DNA of 64,000 nt from the NCBI GenBank assembly GCA_001603005.1, contig LVAJ01000030.1, forward strand, positions 62,001 to 126,000. The letters run 5' to 3'. Below, one piece after another: positions 30,528-42,442 of the stretch. The first letter of the stretch is position 1, and every line of letters starts with the position of its first letter. This DNA comes from Clostridiales bacterium Firm_04. Its GTDB lineage: Bacteria; Bacillota; Clostridia; Oscillospirales; Ruminococcaceae. Below the pieces are notes generated by a model, which worked only from the letters and a program-made list of their open reading frames with translations, ran no database searches and was not told where the DNA came from. The translations under genes and the position numbers were made by a program.

Positions 30528-30941
30528 TTACCTCTTTTCGTCGTGGTACATCATGGTTCTTGCGGCGCCCGTCACAAAGGTAACGAGTGCCCCCAGCAGC
30601 ACCTCAATGATCGCGGTGCAGCCTGCGAGTCCGGAGATGAATCTGCTGCTTAAAATGGATGCATCTCTTTCGCTGCGCAGTATCAATATGATATACGCCG
30701 CGATCAGAAGCACATTTTGCAGCAGATACGGCAAAAAATCCTTTGCAAACACACGGATGCTGTTCCGTTTTGCCATGAAAAGATCCATTTGCCAGAAAGA
30801 CAGCGCGAAATCTGCCAGCTGCATGATCAGCAATTCCGTCAGATAAAATCCGGCGCCGTGATATCCGTGCCCAGCTGTGAAATACAAGCTCAGATGCAGC
30901 GGAAATATCAGCAGAATCGCACATTTCTTGATTTTTTTCAT
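30528..30941 (-). CDS. uncharacterised small membrane protein
   Basis: Several hydrophobic segments; directly downstream of gyrA on the same strand. Confidence 0.5.
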   Translation of the reverse strand: MKKIKKCAILLIFPLHLSLYFTAGHGYHGAGFYLTELLIMQLADFALSFWQMDLFMAKRNSIRVFAKDFLPYLLQNVLLIAAYIILILRSERDASILSSRFISGLAGCTAIIEVLLGALVTFVTGAARTMMYHDEKR

Positions 30942-30947
30942 CGTAAA

Positions 30948-33626
30948 TTATTCATCCGCTCCGGAATCTTCTTCCTCTGCTTCATCATCCGGCTCCGCGG
31001 GATCCTCCGGCAGCGCAGCCTCCGCGGATTCCTCCGCAGCCGCTTCCGCCTCCTGTGCCTTCAGCTCGTCCTCGGAGAGCTGCTCGACCTCTGTGATCTC
31101 CGCGTCATCCTCATGCTCGGTGCGCGTGAAGGACATGACCTTGCCCTCCTCGGAAACGCGCATCACGCGAACGCCCTTTGCGATTCTGCCCATGATGCGG
31201 ATATCGCTCGTGCGGATGCGGATGATGATGCCGTCACTCGAAATCATCATAATATCGTCGGTTTCGTCAACGACCTTGATGCCGCAGACCTTGCCGCGCT
31301 CGTCATCCGGCTTGTAGTTCGTGATGCCGAAGCCGCCGCGCTTGCGGAGCGGATAGCTTTCGATCTCCGAGCGCTTGCCGAAGCCCTTTTCCGTGACGGT
31401 CAGCAGTGTTGCGCCCTCGCGGACACGCGCCATTGACACGATCTCGTCGTCGCCGCGCAGCTTCATGATGCGGACGCCGTGTGCGCTTCTGCCCTGCGGA
31501 CGGATGCAGGTCTCCGTGGTGCGGATCGCCATGCCGTCGCGCGTTGCGACAAACAGCTGATCGTCGCCGCCCGTCATGCGGACGCCTGCGATCTCGTCGC
31601 CTTCCTCCAGCTTGATCGCGATCAAGCCGTTTTTGCGGACATTTTTGTATGCCGGCAGCGGCGTGCGCTTGATCTTGCCGTTTTTCGTGACGATCACGAT
31701 GAAGCTTTCGTCATTGAACTCGCTGACCTTCATCATTGCCGCGATCTTTTCATTTTCAGCAAGCGGCAGCATATTGACAATGTTCGTGCCCTTGGAATCC
31801 TTGCCGCCCATTGCAATTTCGTAGCATTTCAGGTCGAACATGATGCCGCGGTTCGTGAAGAACAGCACATGGTCGTGGCTCGATGCAACGAACATTTCGG
31901 ACGCGAAATCCTCCTCGCGCTGCTTCATGCCGGTGACGCCTCTGCCGCCGCGCCGCTGCGATTTGTACACAGCGAGCGGAACGCGCTTGATGTAACCGAA
32001 ATTCGTATAGGTCACGACGCAGTCCTCAACGGGGATCAGATCCTCGATATCCATTTCGCCGCTGACACTCTCGATCGCCGTCCGGCGCTCATCGCCGAAT
32101 TTGCCGCGGATCTCCTCAAGATCGTCGCGGATGATGCCGAGCACGCGCTCCTTATGTGCAAGAATATCACGCAGATCGTTGATTTTTGCACAGAGCGTCA
32201 GAACTTCGCTGAGAATTTTGTCGCGTTCCAGACCGGTCAGCTGACCGAGGCGCATCTGCACGATCGCATCTGCCTGCGCATCGGAAAGACCGATCGTCGG
32301 GTAATCCTTTTCAGAGGGATCGACTGCCGCGCCCATTGCCTCGCGGTATGCCGGATCTTCCAGCAGCGTATGCAGATCGACCTCGGCAAAGCGCTCGATC
32401 AGGCGCTGTTTGCCTTCGGGAATCGTCTTGGATGTGCGCAGGATCTCCACGACCTCATCGATGAAGTCCAGCGCGACCACGAATCCCTGCAGAATATGCG
32501 CACGTTCGCGCGCCTTGCGCAGATCGAACCGGCATGCACGCTGCACGACGTCGATCTGATGATTCAGATAATGCTCCAGGATCTCCTTGAGAGAGAGCTC
32601 CTTCGGGATGCCGTTGACCAGCGCAAGATTGATGACGCCGTAGGTATCCTGAAGCTGGGTATAGCGGAACAGCTGATTGAGGATCAGGTTCGCATTTGCG
32701 TCTTTTTTCAGCTCAATGCAGATGCGGAGTCCCTGCCGGTCGGATTCGTCGCGGATATCGTGGATGCCCTCGACGCGCTTCTCCTTTGCCAGCTCCGCGA
32801 TCGACTTGATGAGCTCCGCCTTGTTGACCATGTACGGGATCTCCGTGACGATGATGCACTGACGGTTCTTGATCTCGACGATCTCGGTCTTGGAGCGGAC
32901 AGTCAGCTTGCCCCTGCCGGTCGCATAGGCGGCGCGGAGTCCCGCTCTGCCCATGATGATGCCGCCGGTCGGGAAGTCCGGTCCCTTGATGAAGGTCATC
33001 AGCTGTTCAAGCGTTGCATCCGGATTTTCGATCAGGTAATCGAGTCCGTCAATGACCTCGCCGAGATTGTGCGGCGGAATATGCGACGCCATGCCGACCG
33101 CGATGCCTTCCGAGCCGTTGACCAGCAGATTCGGGAATCTTGCCGGCAGAACCGCAGGCTCTTTCAGACGGTCATCGTAGTTCGACTGGAAATTGACTGT
33201 TTCCTTCTGGATATCCGTCAGCATATTGACGGACATTTTCGTCATTTTTGCTTCGGTATAACGGTAAGCAGCAGGCGGATCGCCGTCCACGGAGCCGAAG
33301 TTTCCGTGACCGTCAACCAGCGGATACCGCATCGAAAAGCTCTGTGCCAGACGCACCAATGCCATGTAAACGGAAGCGTCACCGTGCGGGTGATACTCAC
33401 CGAGCACGGAACCGACGATGTCCGCGCACTTACGGTACGGCTTTTCCGGCGTCAGGCTTTTCTCAAAGAGCGTATACAGGATGCGGCGGTGCACCGGTTT
33501 CAGACCGTCCCGCACATCCGGCAGCGCACGGGATGTGATAACGGACATCGAATAGGCTAGGAACGATGACCGCATCTCCTCCTCGATGTCGCGGTGAATC
33601 ATAACAGCATTGCTTGTGTCGTACAA
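30948..33626 (-). CDS. gyrA: DNA gyrase subunit A
   Basis: [39 protein letters not shown]...SRRKTxx-like CTD; acidic C-terminus. Confidence 0.97.
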   Translation of the reverse strand: MYDTSNAVMIHRDIEEEMRSSFLAYSMSVITSRALPDVRDGLKPVHRRILYTLFEKSLTPEKPYRKCADIVGSVLGEYHPHGDASVYMALVRLAQSFSMRYPLVDGHGNFGSVDGDPPAAYRYTEAKMTKMSVNMLTDIQKETVNFQSNYDDRLKEPAVLPARFPNLLVNGSEGIAVGMASHIPPHNLGEVIDGLDYLIENPDATLEQLMTFIKGPDFPTGGIIMGRAGLRAAYATGRGKLTVRSKTEIVEIKNRQCIIVTEIPYMVNKAELIKSIAELAKEKRVEGIHDIRDESDRQGLRICIELKKDANANLILNQLFRYTQLQDTYGVINLALVNGIPKELSLKEILEHYLNHQIDVVQRACRFDLRKARERAHILQGFVVALDFIDEVVEILRTSKTIPEGKQRLIERFAEVDLHTLLEDPAYREAMGAAVDPSEKDYPTIGLSDAQADAIVQMRLGQLTGLERDKILSEVLTLCAKINDLRDILAHKERVLGIIRDDLEEIRGKFGDERRTAIESVSGEMDIEDLIPVEDCVVTYTNFGYIKRVPLAVYKSQRRGGRGVTGMKQREEDFASEMFVASSHDHVLFFTNRGIMFDLKCYEIAMGGKDSKGTNIVNMLPLAENEKIAAMMKVSEFNDESFIVIVTKNGKIKRTPLPAYKNVRKNGLIAIKLEEGDEIAGVRMTGGDDQLFVATRDGMAIRTTETCIRPQGRSAHGVRIMKLRGDDEIVSMARVREGATLLTVTEKGFGKRSEIESYPLRKRGGFGITNYKPDDERGKVCGIKVVDETDDIMMISSDGIIIRIRTSDIRIMGRIAKGVRVMRVSEEGKVMSFTRTEHEDDAEITEVEQLSEDELKAQEAEAAAEESAEAALPEDPAEPDDEAEEEDSGADE

Positions 33627-33680
33627 GGCGATTGCCTCCTTCTTGTATGGATATCAGCAGCAAAAGCGTGATTTTCGCGG

Positions 33681-34337
33681 TTATTCCGGTTTCTGATCGG
33701 GTTCGATCCGGAACAGCTTCCGCAGCTGTAAAATTTCGTCCTCGGAAAAATCCTTTTTCGGGATCACATAAAAATTCTGCTTGACGATATATGCCATGAA
33801 ATAATCCGGATATTCCAGCAGCTTCAATCCCATGCCGAACGGGATCTCCGTCGGCGGAACCGGTTCCCGCTCTGCGGGTTCTTCCGGAAAGAGCTGTTGA
33901 AAGCCGTTTTCCGTCTGCTCTGCGGATGCATCCGGCTCGAAATCCAACGCGATCTCCGGCTCTGGTTTTTCCGCTGTTTCAGGCTCCGGCGCATCCATTG
34001 TCCGGATCAGCAGTCCCTCGTCATAGACCGAAAGCTCGTAGGTATCCTGCTCGACATCTTTCAGCGCGTCATGCACCGCACGGCGCAGCTTGAATGTCCG
34101 GTACCAGCGGATCAGCACGATCGCAATGCAGACAACGATCAGCAGATACGCGATTGTCTGCGTGGAATCCTTGATCGCAGCATGCACATAGACACCCGCG
34201 ATCACAAGCAGAACCGCCGTCAGCAGCAGATTCTGCGGATAGACGAATTTTTTCTGGAATCGGAGAAATGCATCGTCATACATGGCAAGAGGAATGTGAT
34301 AGCTGCGTTTCAGGAGCGGTTTTCCGGTTTTATTCAT
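33681..34337 (-). CDS. YcxB-like membrane protein (paralogue 1)
   Basis: Two TM segments then YELSVYDEGLLIRT...FMAYIVKQNFYVIPKKDFSEDEILQLRKLF. Confidence 0.55.
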   Translation of the reverse strand: MNKTGKPLLKRSYHIPLAMYDDAFLRFQKKFVYPQNLLLTAVLLVIAGVYVHAAIKDSTQTIAYLLIVVCIAIVLIRWYRTFKLRRAVHDALKDVEQDTYELSVYDEGLLIRTMDAPEPETAEKPEPEIALDFEPDASAEQTENGFQQLFPEEPAEREPVPPTEIPFGMGLKLLEYPDYFMAYIVKQNFYVIPKKDFSEDEILQLRKLFRIEPDQKPE

Positions 34338-35211
34338 TCTCTGTTTCCTCCGCTTCCGCTGCTTCGGTCTCGGCAGCTTCCTCCGCGATGATGCGTTCCC
34401 ATTCACCGTCTACATCCAGCTCCGGCACATCGACGATCTCCGTATGCGCCTGTTCGAGCTCTGCATCCTCCTCGGCATCCAGCTCCTCAAGCGCTTCCTC
34501 CTGCTCCTCGGTCATGTCCACGCGGTTGCCGTCCGCATCGTAAAGATGCAGCTTCTTCGCGCCGTAATACCGGTCGCATGCCGCAGCGGTCAGCGAGGTT
34601 TCCTCCGGATCCGTTTCCGGTTCGTCCTCACCGAGCATCGAGTTCATTTCCAGCAGGCGATAGCCGCCGGAACAGCGCTCCTTTGCAAATTCCTGCAAAT
34701 CGGCAAGCTCCTGCTTTTTCAGCGCGCGCTTGGGCACATACAAAAACTGATCGGTGATCCTGCCCTGCGCGAACAGAAATCCGCGCTCGTTTTCGTAAGC
34801 CTTGATGCCGACGGTTGAAAGCTTGGTCGTTGCCTCCGCAAGCTCCTCCTCGTCCATGGATTCCGCTTCGTTTTCCTCGAAAATTTCGAGCACCGTGATG
34901 CTGTGCGGGAAAAAGCTCATCTCCCGCCATTCGCCGAACTGCAGCTTGTTGTTCGCAAGAAATTTCCGGTTGACCGGAACCATCCAGTAGGAGACCGCGA
35001 CGATCAGGCAGCCCGCTGCAAAGAATCCGAATGTCATATTCCGCAGAACCAGCATCAGCACAAGGCAGACTGCGCCGAGAACCGCACAGGTCATCAGCCC
35101 GATCCGCTTGTCTTTTCCGCGCTCGGTTTCCATGTAGATCTTGAATACATCCTCGAAATCACGGTCATTCAGCTTGCTCCGGACCGTCAGGAGTTTTTCT
35201 TCCTTTGCCAT
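34330..35211 (-). CDS. YcxB-like membrane protein (paralogue 2) with acidic tail
   Basis: TM pair then ITDQFLYVPKRALKKQELADLQEFAKERC; similar layout to adjacent gene; overlaps it by a few nt. Confidence 0.5.
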   Translation of the reverse strand: MAKEEKLLTVRSKLNDRDFEDVFKIYMETERGKDKRIGLMTCAVLGAVCLVLMLVLRNMTFGFFAAGCLIVAVSYWMVPVNRKFLANNKLQFGEWREMSFFPHSITVLEIFEENEAESMDEEELAEATTKLSTVGIKAYENERGFLFAQGRITDQFLYVPKRALKKQELADLQEFAKERCSGGYRLLEMNSMLGEDEPETDPEETSLTAAACDRYYGAKKLHLYDADGNRVDMTEEQEEALEELDAEEDAELEQAHTEIVDVPELDVDGEWERIIAEEAAETEAAEAEETENE

Positions 35212-35254
35212 TGTTCTGCTTCCTTTACCGAATCATGTTTCTCTGTTGAAAAGA

Positions 35255-37511
<2,257 letters not shown>

Positions 37512-37526
37512 GCAAGCCTCCGCAAG

Positions 37527-38693
37527 TCAATCTGCGGAAGGATCTGCGGTCTGCCGATCCGTTCCGGCATCTGTTTTCGGCAGCAGTCTGCCGTTTTCCA
37601 TGAAATAGACTGCGCCCTCCGGCACCTGCCCGACCGATTCCGGCTGCGGTGTCGTCAGGAAAATCTGCATATCCTGCACAATGTCATACACAAGCTTCTG
37701 ACGCTGCGCATCCAGCTCGCCCATGACATCATCCAGCAAAATCACAGGAGTTTCGTCCTTATTCTCGTAAAATACCGATGCCTGCGCAAGCTTCAATACC
37801 AGCGCAAGACTTTTCTGCTGCCCCTGCGAACCGAACTCCCGCACGGAAAGCCCGCCGATCTTGCAGGAAAAATCGTCCCTGCCGGCGCCCTTTGCGGTAA
37901 AGCCAAGACGGATATCGTCCTGCGCGGATCTGCGGAGCTGCTCGCAGTAATACTGCTGCATTTCCGGAGTCGGCTTCGGGGGAATCTCGGAATTGCGGAA
38001 CAGATTCGAGCGGTACTTGACCGAAAGCTTTTCCGTTCCGTCGGTGATCCGCGCATACAGCTGCTCGCAAACCGATGCAAGCTGCTGCAAGTAGGCATAG
38101 CGCAGACAGGTCAGCAAACTGCCGTGTGCGGCAAGCTGCAGATCCCAGTCCGCAAGATCGCGCACCGAAGCATTGCCGAGCTGAATCTGCTTCAGCACTG
38201 CATTGCGCTGCGCGGTCAGCTGATCGAACCGCCGCAGACAGCCGAGCATTGCCGGTGTCAGCTGCGAGCCGCACAGATCCATGAAGCCGCGCCGTTTTTC
38301 CGGTCCCGACCGGATCAGTTCGCGGTCGTCCGGCGAAAAGCTGACGCACTGGAACTGCGCAAACAGACCGCTCCCGCCCCGCAGCGGCACGCCGTTCAGC
38401 AGGATTTTTTTCTGCTTGCCCTCGCCTCTGGCAAGGTGCAGCTGGATCTCCTGCTCTCTGCGGGAATCGCGGAACCGCATTTTCAGGTGCATTGCCGGCG
38501 CTTTCAGGCGGATAAAATCCTTTTCCCTTGCGCCGCGGAAGCTCCGGCAGCCCGTACAGCTCCAGATCGCTTCCAGCAGATTCGTCTTGCCCTGCGCATT
38601 GTTCCCGAAAATGAGATTCAGTGCGGCATGCGGCTGCATGTGCACATTCTCCAGATTGCGGAATCCGTCCGTTTCAAGTGATAATACACGCAT
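37527..38693 (-). CDS. recF: DNA replication and repair protein RecF
   Basis: DGFRNLENVHMQPHAALNLIFGNNAQGKTNLLEAIWSCTGCRSFRG...GQQKSLALVLKLAQ...VILLDDVMGELDAQRQ. Confidence 0.96.
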   Translation of the reverse strand: MRVLSLETDGFRNLENVHMQPHAALNLIFGNNAQGKTNLLEAIWSCTGCRSFRGAREKDFIRLKAPAMHLKMRFRDSRREQEIQLHLARGEGKQKKILLNGVPLRGGSGLFAQFQCVSFSPDDRELIRSGPEKRRGFMDLCGSQLTPAMLGCLRRFDQLTAQRNAVLKQIQLGNASVRDLADWDLQLAAHGSLLTCLRYAYLQQLASVCEQLYARITDGTEKLSVKYRSNLFRNSEIPPKPTPEMQQYYCEQLRRSAQDDIRLGFTAKGAGRDDFSCKIGGLSVREFGSQGQQKSLALVLKLAQASVFYENKDETPVILLDDVMGELDAQRQKLVYDIVQDMQIFLTTPQPESVGQVPEGAVYFMENGRLLPKTDAGTDRQTADPSAD

Positions 38694-38927
38694 TTACGTT
38701 GTTTCTTCAAGAGGTGCCTCGACGGTGACCGTATAGCCTTCCAGCGTTACGGTATCGCCGTTGCGGATCTTTTTTCCGCGCATGGTGCAGACCTCGCCGT
38801 TCACCTTGACGAGTCCGTCCTGAATGATGCCCTTTGCAAGTCCGCCCGTATCGACCATGCCGGCAAGCTTCAGAAGCTGTTCCAGCTTGATGAACGGGGT
38901 ACGGATCCGGATGTTCATGTTCTCCAT
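38694..38927 (-). CDS. S4-domain RNA-binding protein (YaaA-like)
   Basis: [46 protein letters not shown]; between recF and dnaN. Confidence 0.9.
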   Translation of the reverse strand: MENMNIRIRTPFIKLEQLLKLAGMVDTGGLAKGIIQDGLVKVNGEVCTMRGKKIRNGDTVTLEGYTVTVEAPLEETT

Positions 38928-38964
38928 ACGAAAATCTCCTTGGCAGATTTTTGGGAGTCCGCGG

Positions 38965-40074
38965 TCAGCGGCGCACCTGAACCGGCATGATCACGGCAAC
39001 CGAACCGTCGCCGTCCGCTTCCATGACCTTGACAGCGCGGTCGGCGGCAGTCAGGAACAGACGCACTCTGTCACCCTGCACGGCGCGCACCGCATCCAGC
39101 AGATAGCGGTTATTGAATCCGATGACGAATTTCTCGCCGGTGATATCGCAGGCGATCTGGTCATCGACGCTGCCGACGACATTCTGGCAGCTGATGAGCA
39201 CACGGTCATCCTCGAACTGGAACCGCACGGCGGTCTTATTTTTCTCCGAGATCAGCAGTCCGCAGCGTTCAAGGCTGTCGATCAGCTCGCGGCGGCTCAG
39301 CAGAACCTCGGTCTTGGTATTCTCCGGAATGCTCCGGCGATAGTTGATAAACTCACCCGCAAGCAGTCTGGTATAGACCACATAGCGGTCGATCTCGAAG
39401 ATCGCATGATGCTGATCGAGCCGGATCATGCAGGGATGCTCGTTCTTTTCGTCCTCGCCGAGCAGATGCTGGATCTCGCGCAGCGCCTTTGCCGGCACAA
39501 CGAATTTCATCGGCTCCTGACCGGGCAGCGGTTCGGTGCGCAGCGCCATGCGGTAATTATCGAGTGCGACAATGTTCAGCACATCGTCGGTCATTTCGAT
39601 GAGCTCACCGGTGAAGATCGGCTTTGTCTCATCCAGCGAAACGGCATAGATCGTCTGGTCGATCATATTTTTCAGCAGATTCTGCGGAATGACCGCGCCC
39701 TGCTGCTGTTCGATATCAGGCAGTTCGGGATAGTCCTCTGCATTCATGCCCGCGAGCTGGCAGGATGTGCCGCCGCCTGTGATCGTGATTTTCAGGCGGT
39801 CATCGGTCTCGATCACGAGAACGCCGTCGGGCATTCTGCGGATGATCTCCGAGAAAAAGCGGCTGTCTGCAAGCAGCATGCCTTCTTCCTCGACGGCAGC
39901 GGGGATCTGGGTACGGATTCCGAGCTCCAGATCGTAGCCGGTCAGTTCGAGCTCCTGTCCGGCTGCACGCAGACGGATCGCAGCGAGTGCTTCCATCGGT
40001 GTTTTGACACTGGTCGCCTTTGCGACATTCGGCAGCACTTCGTAAAGATCGGTTTTCTGACAAGTGATCTTCAT
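38965..40074 (-). CDS. dnaN: DNA polymerase III subunit beta
   Basis: [52 protein letters not shown]...[16 protein letters not shown]. Confidence 0.96.
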   Translation of the reverse strand: MKITCQKTDLYEVLPNVAKATSVKTPMEALAAIRLRAAGQELELTGYDLELGIRTQIPAAVEEEGMLLADSRFFSEIIRRMPDGVLVIETDDRLKITITGGGTSCQLAGMNAEDYPELPDIEQQQGAVIPQNLLKNMIDQTIYAVSLDETKPIFTGELIEMTDDVLNIVALDNYRMALRTEPLPGQEPMKFVVPAKALREIQHLLGEDEKNEHPCMIRLDQHHAIFEIDRYVVYTRLLAGEFINYRRSIPENTKTEVLLSRRELIDSLERCGLLISEKNKTAVRFQFEDDRVLISCQNVVGSVDDQIACDITGEKFVIGFNNRYLLDAVRAVQGDRVRLFLTAADRAVKVMEADGDGSVAVIMPVQVRR

Positions 40075-40379
40075 CAGGATCGTTTCCTTTCGGTTTCAGA
40101 TTTCCGGTTTCCCTTCGCGGCAGATTTTTCACAATCGCATTCTGCTGCGCAGCCGGATTCAGTATCAGATAATAGGTATTTATTTCAGGAGTCGTAATAG
40201 GGGGCGTTGAAAAGTTGATTTGCAAAAACGGCTTTCGCGGAAAGCACGGCGATCCTGAAAAAAAGATGCGATTTTGTTTGCTGAAAATTTCCACGCGGCA
40301 CTGTTGCCGGATTTTTGAGAAAGTGGAAAGATGATTATGACAAAGCGGATACAGTTCAGAGCGTGGAAACTGCGGGAGA

Positions 40380-40530
40380 GAATGTTGAAAATTCGGTTGA
40401 AAGTGTGAATACTCGGAGTATATCGGGCTGTTTTCAACATTCAACGGGTGGAAGTCGGGTGGAAAGCGGCAAAATGCCCGTCACAGCGAGCCGAGTTATC
40501 AACATTTTATTCAACACCTGTTGAAACTCT
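40380..40530. promoter_or_regulatory. candidate oriC / DnaA-box cluster between dnaA and dnaN
   Basis: Variant boxes: TGTTGAAAA 40383-40391, TTTTCAACA 40431-40439, TTATCAACA 40496-40504, TATTCAACA 40508-40516, TGTTGAAAC 40519-40527; 579-nt dnaA-dnaN intergenic region. Confidence 0.6.
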
Positions 40531-40653
40531 GAAAATCGAACAAATGCTCCCTGTAATCGTTTTGTAATATTTTCCGCTTGGTTGAATTTGCCGTTTTCGA
40601 CAATTCCGGCGCCCGTCAGTCAATTGCACAAAGAAGTGGAAAAGTCCGGCAGA

Positions 40654-42024
40654 TTATTTTCCGGAACCGTCATGGATCGTCTTGGTGATCGACTCGATCG
40701 CGTCGCGCAGGTTGGTATCCTTCTTGATATTCTGCTCGACATATTTGACGGCATATACTATAGTAGAATGGTCGCGGTTGCCAAATTCCACGCCGATCGA
40801 GGCAAGTGTCATCTGTGTGATCTTGTGCACAAGGTAGATCGCGACCTTACGCGCATTGGAGATCTGCTGCGAACGCTTCTTCGAGCGGATATCCTCTGCC
40901 GTGACGCCGTAGAGGTTGGAGACCTCCTGAATGATGTTCTCGACGGTGACCGGTGTCGGCTGCTCGTCCGTCAGGATATCGCGGATGACGCTCTGCGCCA
41001 TAGAGATCGACGGCGAAGAATCCGCGAGCGATTTCAGCGCCTTCAGACGCTTGACGGCGCCTTCGAGCTGACGGATATTCGTTTTCAGGCGGTTTGCGAT
41101 GAACTCCGCCACATCGTCCGGAATATTGAGGTCGAGCAGCTCTGCCTTGCGGCGGATGATCGCGACTCTGGTCTCAAAGTCCGGCATGGAAATATCGGTG
41201 ATGAGTCCTGATTCAAAGCGCGTGCGGATGCGGTCTTCGAGGATCTTGATATCGCGCGGCGGACGGTCAGAGGTCAGCACGATCTGCTTGCCCGCTGCAT
41301 GCAGGATATTAAAGGTATGGAAGAACTCCTCCTGTGTGGATTCCTTGCCGCTGATGAACTGGATGTCATCGACGAGCAGCACGTCCGCATTGCGGTATTT
41401 CTCGTGGAATTTGGTGGTATCCTTTTTCTGCTGGATCGCCTCGATCAGTTCGTTTGCGAAGGTCTCGCCCGTCACATAGATGATCTTCAGCTCGGGATTG
41501 CGCTTTTTCATCTCATGCGAGATCGCCGTGAGCAGATGCGTTTTTCCGAGTCCGGACGGACCGTAAATGAACAGCGGGTTATAGGTATTGCCGTTGTTGT
41601 CGCCGCGGGCAATGCTCGTGCAGGCAGCATAGGCAAACTGATTGGAGCCGCCGACGATAAAGGTATCGAAGGTATAGGCATATTCGCCGTCATTGACGGT
41701 TTTTTCAAGGGCATCCGCGGTGTTCTGATCCTGTTCGGCAGCATCGGCAGGCTCCTCGCCGCTGTCCTGAACGATCAGGCGCAGCTGCACCGGAAAACCA
41801 AGGATCTGCTCGAAGCCCTCCTGCAGCAGATGCGCATAGTTATTGTTGACAACAGAGCGCTGGAAGTCGGATGAGCAATAAAAAACAGCGTCTGTTCCCT
41901 CCAGACGCGCGGGCTTCAGCGTATCCAGCCAGAGATTCCGTGCAATGTCACCGACTTTTCCGTTCTGCGTGCAGTATGCCTTCACAGCATCAAACACTTC
42001 TTCAAAGGAATTCAATCTGTTCAC
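40654..42024 (-). CDS. dnaA: chromosomal replication initiator protein DnaA
   Basis: YTFDTFIVGGSNQFAYAACTSIA...PLFIYGPSGLGKTHLLTAI...LLVDDIQFISGKE...FGNRDHSTIVYAVKYVE. Confidence 0.98.
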   Translation of the reverse strand: MNRLNSFEEVFDAVKAYCTQNGKVGDIARNLWLDTLKPARLEGTDAVFYCSSDFQRSVVNNNYAHLLQEGFEQILGFPVQLRLIVQDSGEEPADAAEQDQNTADALEKTVNDGEYAYTFDTFIVGGSNQFAYAACTSIARGDNNGNTYNPLFIYGPSGLGKTHLLTAISHEMKKRNPELKIIYVTGETFANELIEAIQQKKDTTKFHEKYRNADVLLVDDIQFISGKESTQEEFFHTFNILHAAGKQIVLTSDRPPRDIKILEDRIRTRFESGLITDISMPDFETRVAIIRRKAELLDLNIPDDVAEFIANRLKTNIRQLEGAVKRLKALKSLADSSPSISMAQSVIRDILTDEQPTPVTVENIIQEVSNLYGVTAEDIRSKKRSQQISNARKVAIYLVHKITQMTLASIGVEFGNRDHSTIVYAVKYVEQNIKKDTNLRDAIESITKTIHDGSGK

Positions 42025-42158
42025 ATCCTCATTTTTCTATTTTTAAGGAATACTTATTTGGTCGTTTTCCTTAACTATCTTCCCGTTCGGCTGACACGGA
42101 AAAAACGGGGCATATCGGGCAAAAAACGCCGGAATCCGTGCAGTCGTATACACGATAT

Positions 42159-42187
42159 ATTATAGCATAATGTGAAGATAATTTCAA
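42159..42187 (-). promoter_or_regulatory. sigma-A-type promoter for dnaA
   Basis: On minus strand TTGAAA-N17-TATAAT upstream of dnaA. Confidence 0.75.
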
Positions 42188-42350
42188 GCGAATTGTAGAA
42201 TCATTGGCGGTTTATACAAAAGGTGCGAATCGAATCAAAGGATATTTATAAACGGCTTTCACGCCCCGATTTTTCCGGCTTTCGTTCTGCCGGAAACAGC
42301 TTTCTCTGACCGGAAATGTGAAAAAATCTTGTGTTTTTTTGCAAAACCTC

Positions 42351-42379
42351 TTGTAAAATCCTGCGGAATCATGTATAAT
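42351..42379 (+). promoter_or_regulatory. sigma-A-type promoter upstream of YfhO-like gene
   Basis: TTGTAA-N17-TATAAT. Confidence 0.7.
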
Positions 42380-42442
42380 AGTAGAGTATGCACTTTATTC
42401 GCTTTTGAGCGGATAATTCGGCAAAAGAAAAGGAGGAGTTTG

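Noticed and set aside
31479-33560. 693-aa plus-strand ORF antisense to gyrA
   Set aside because: Shadow ORF of gyrA; no RBS or domain.
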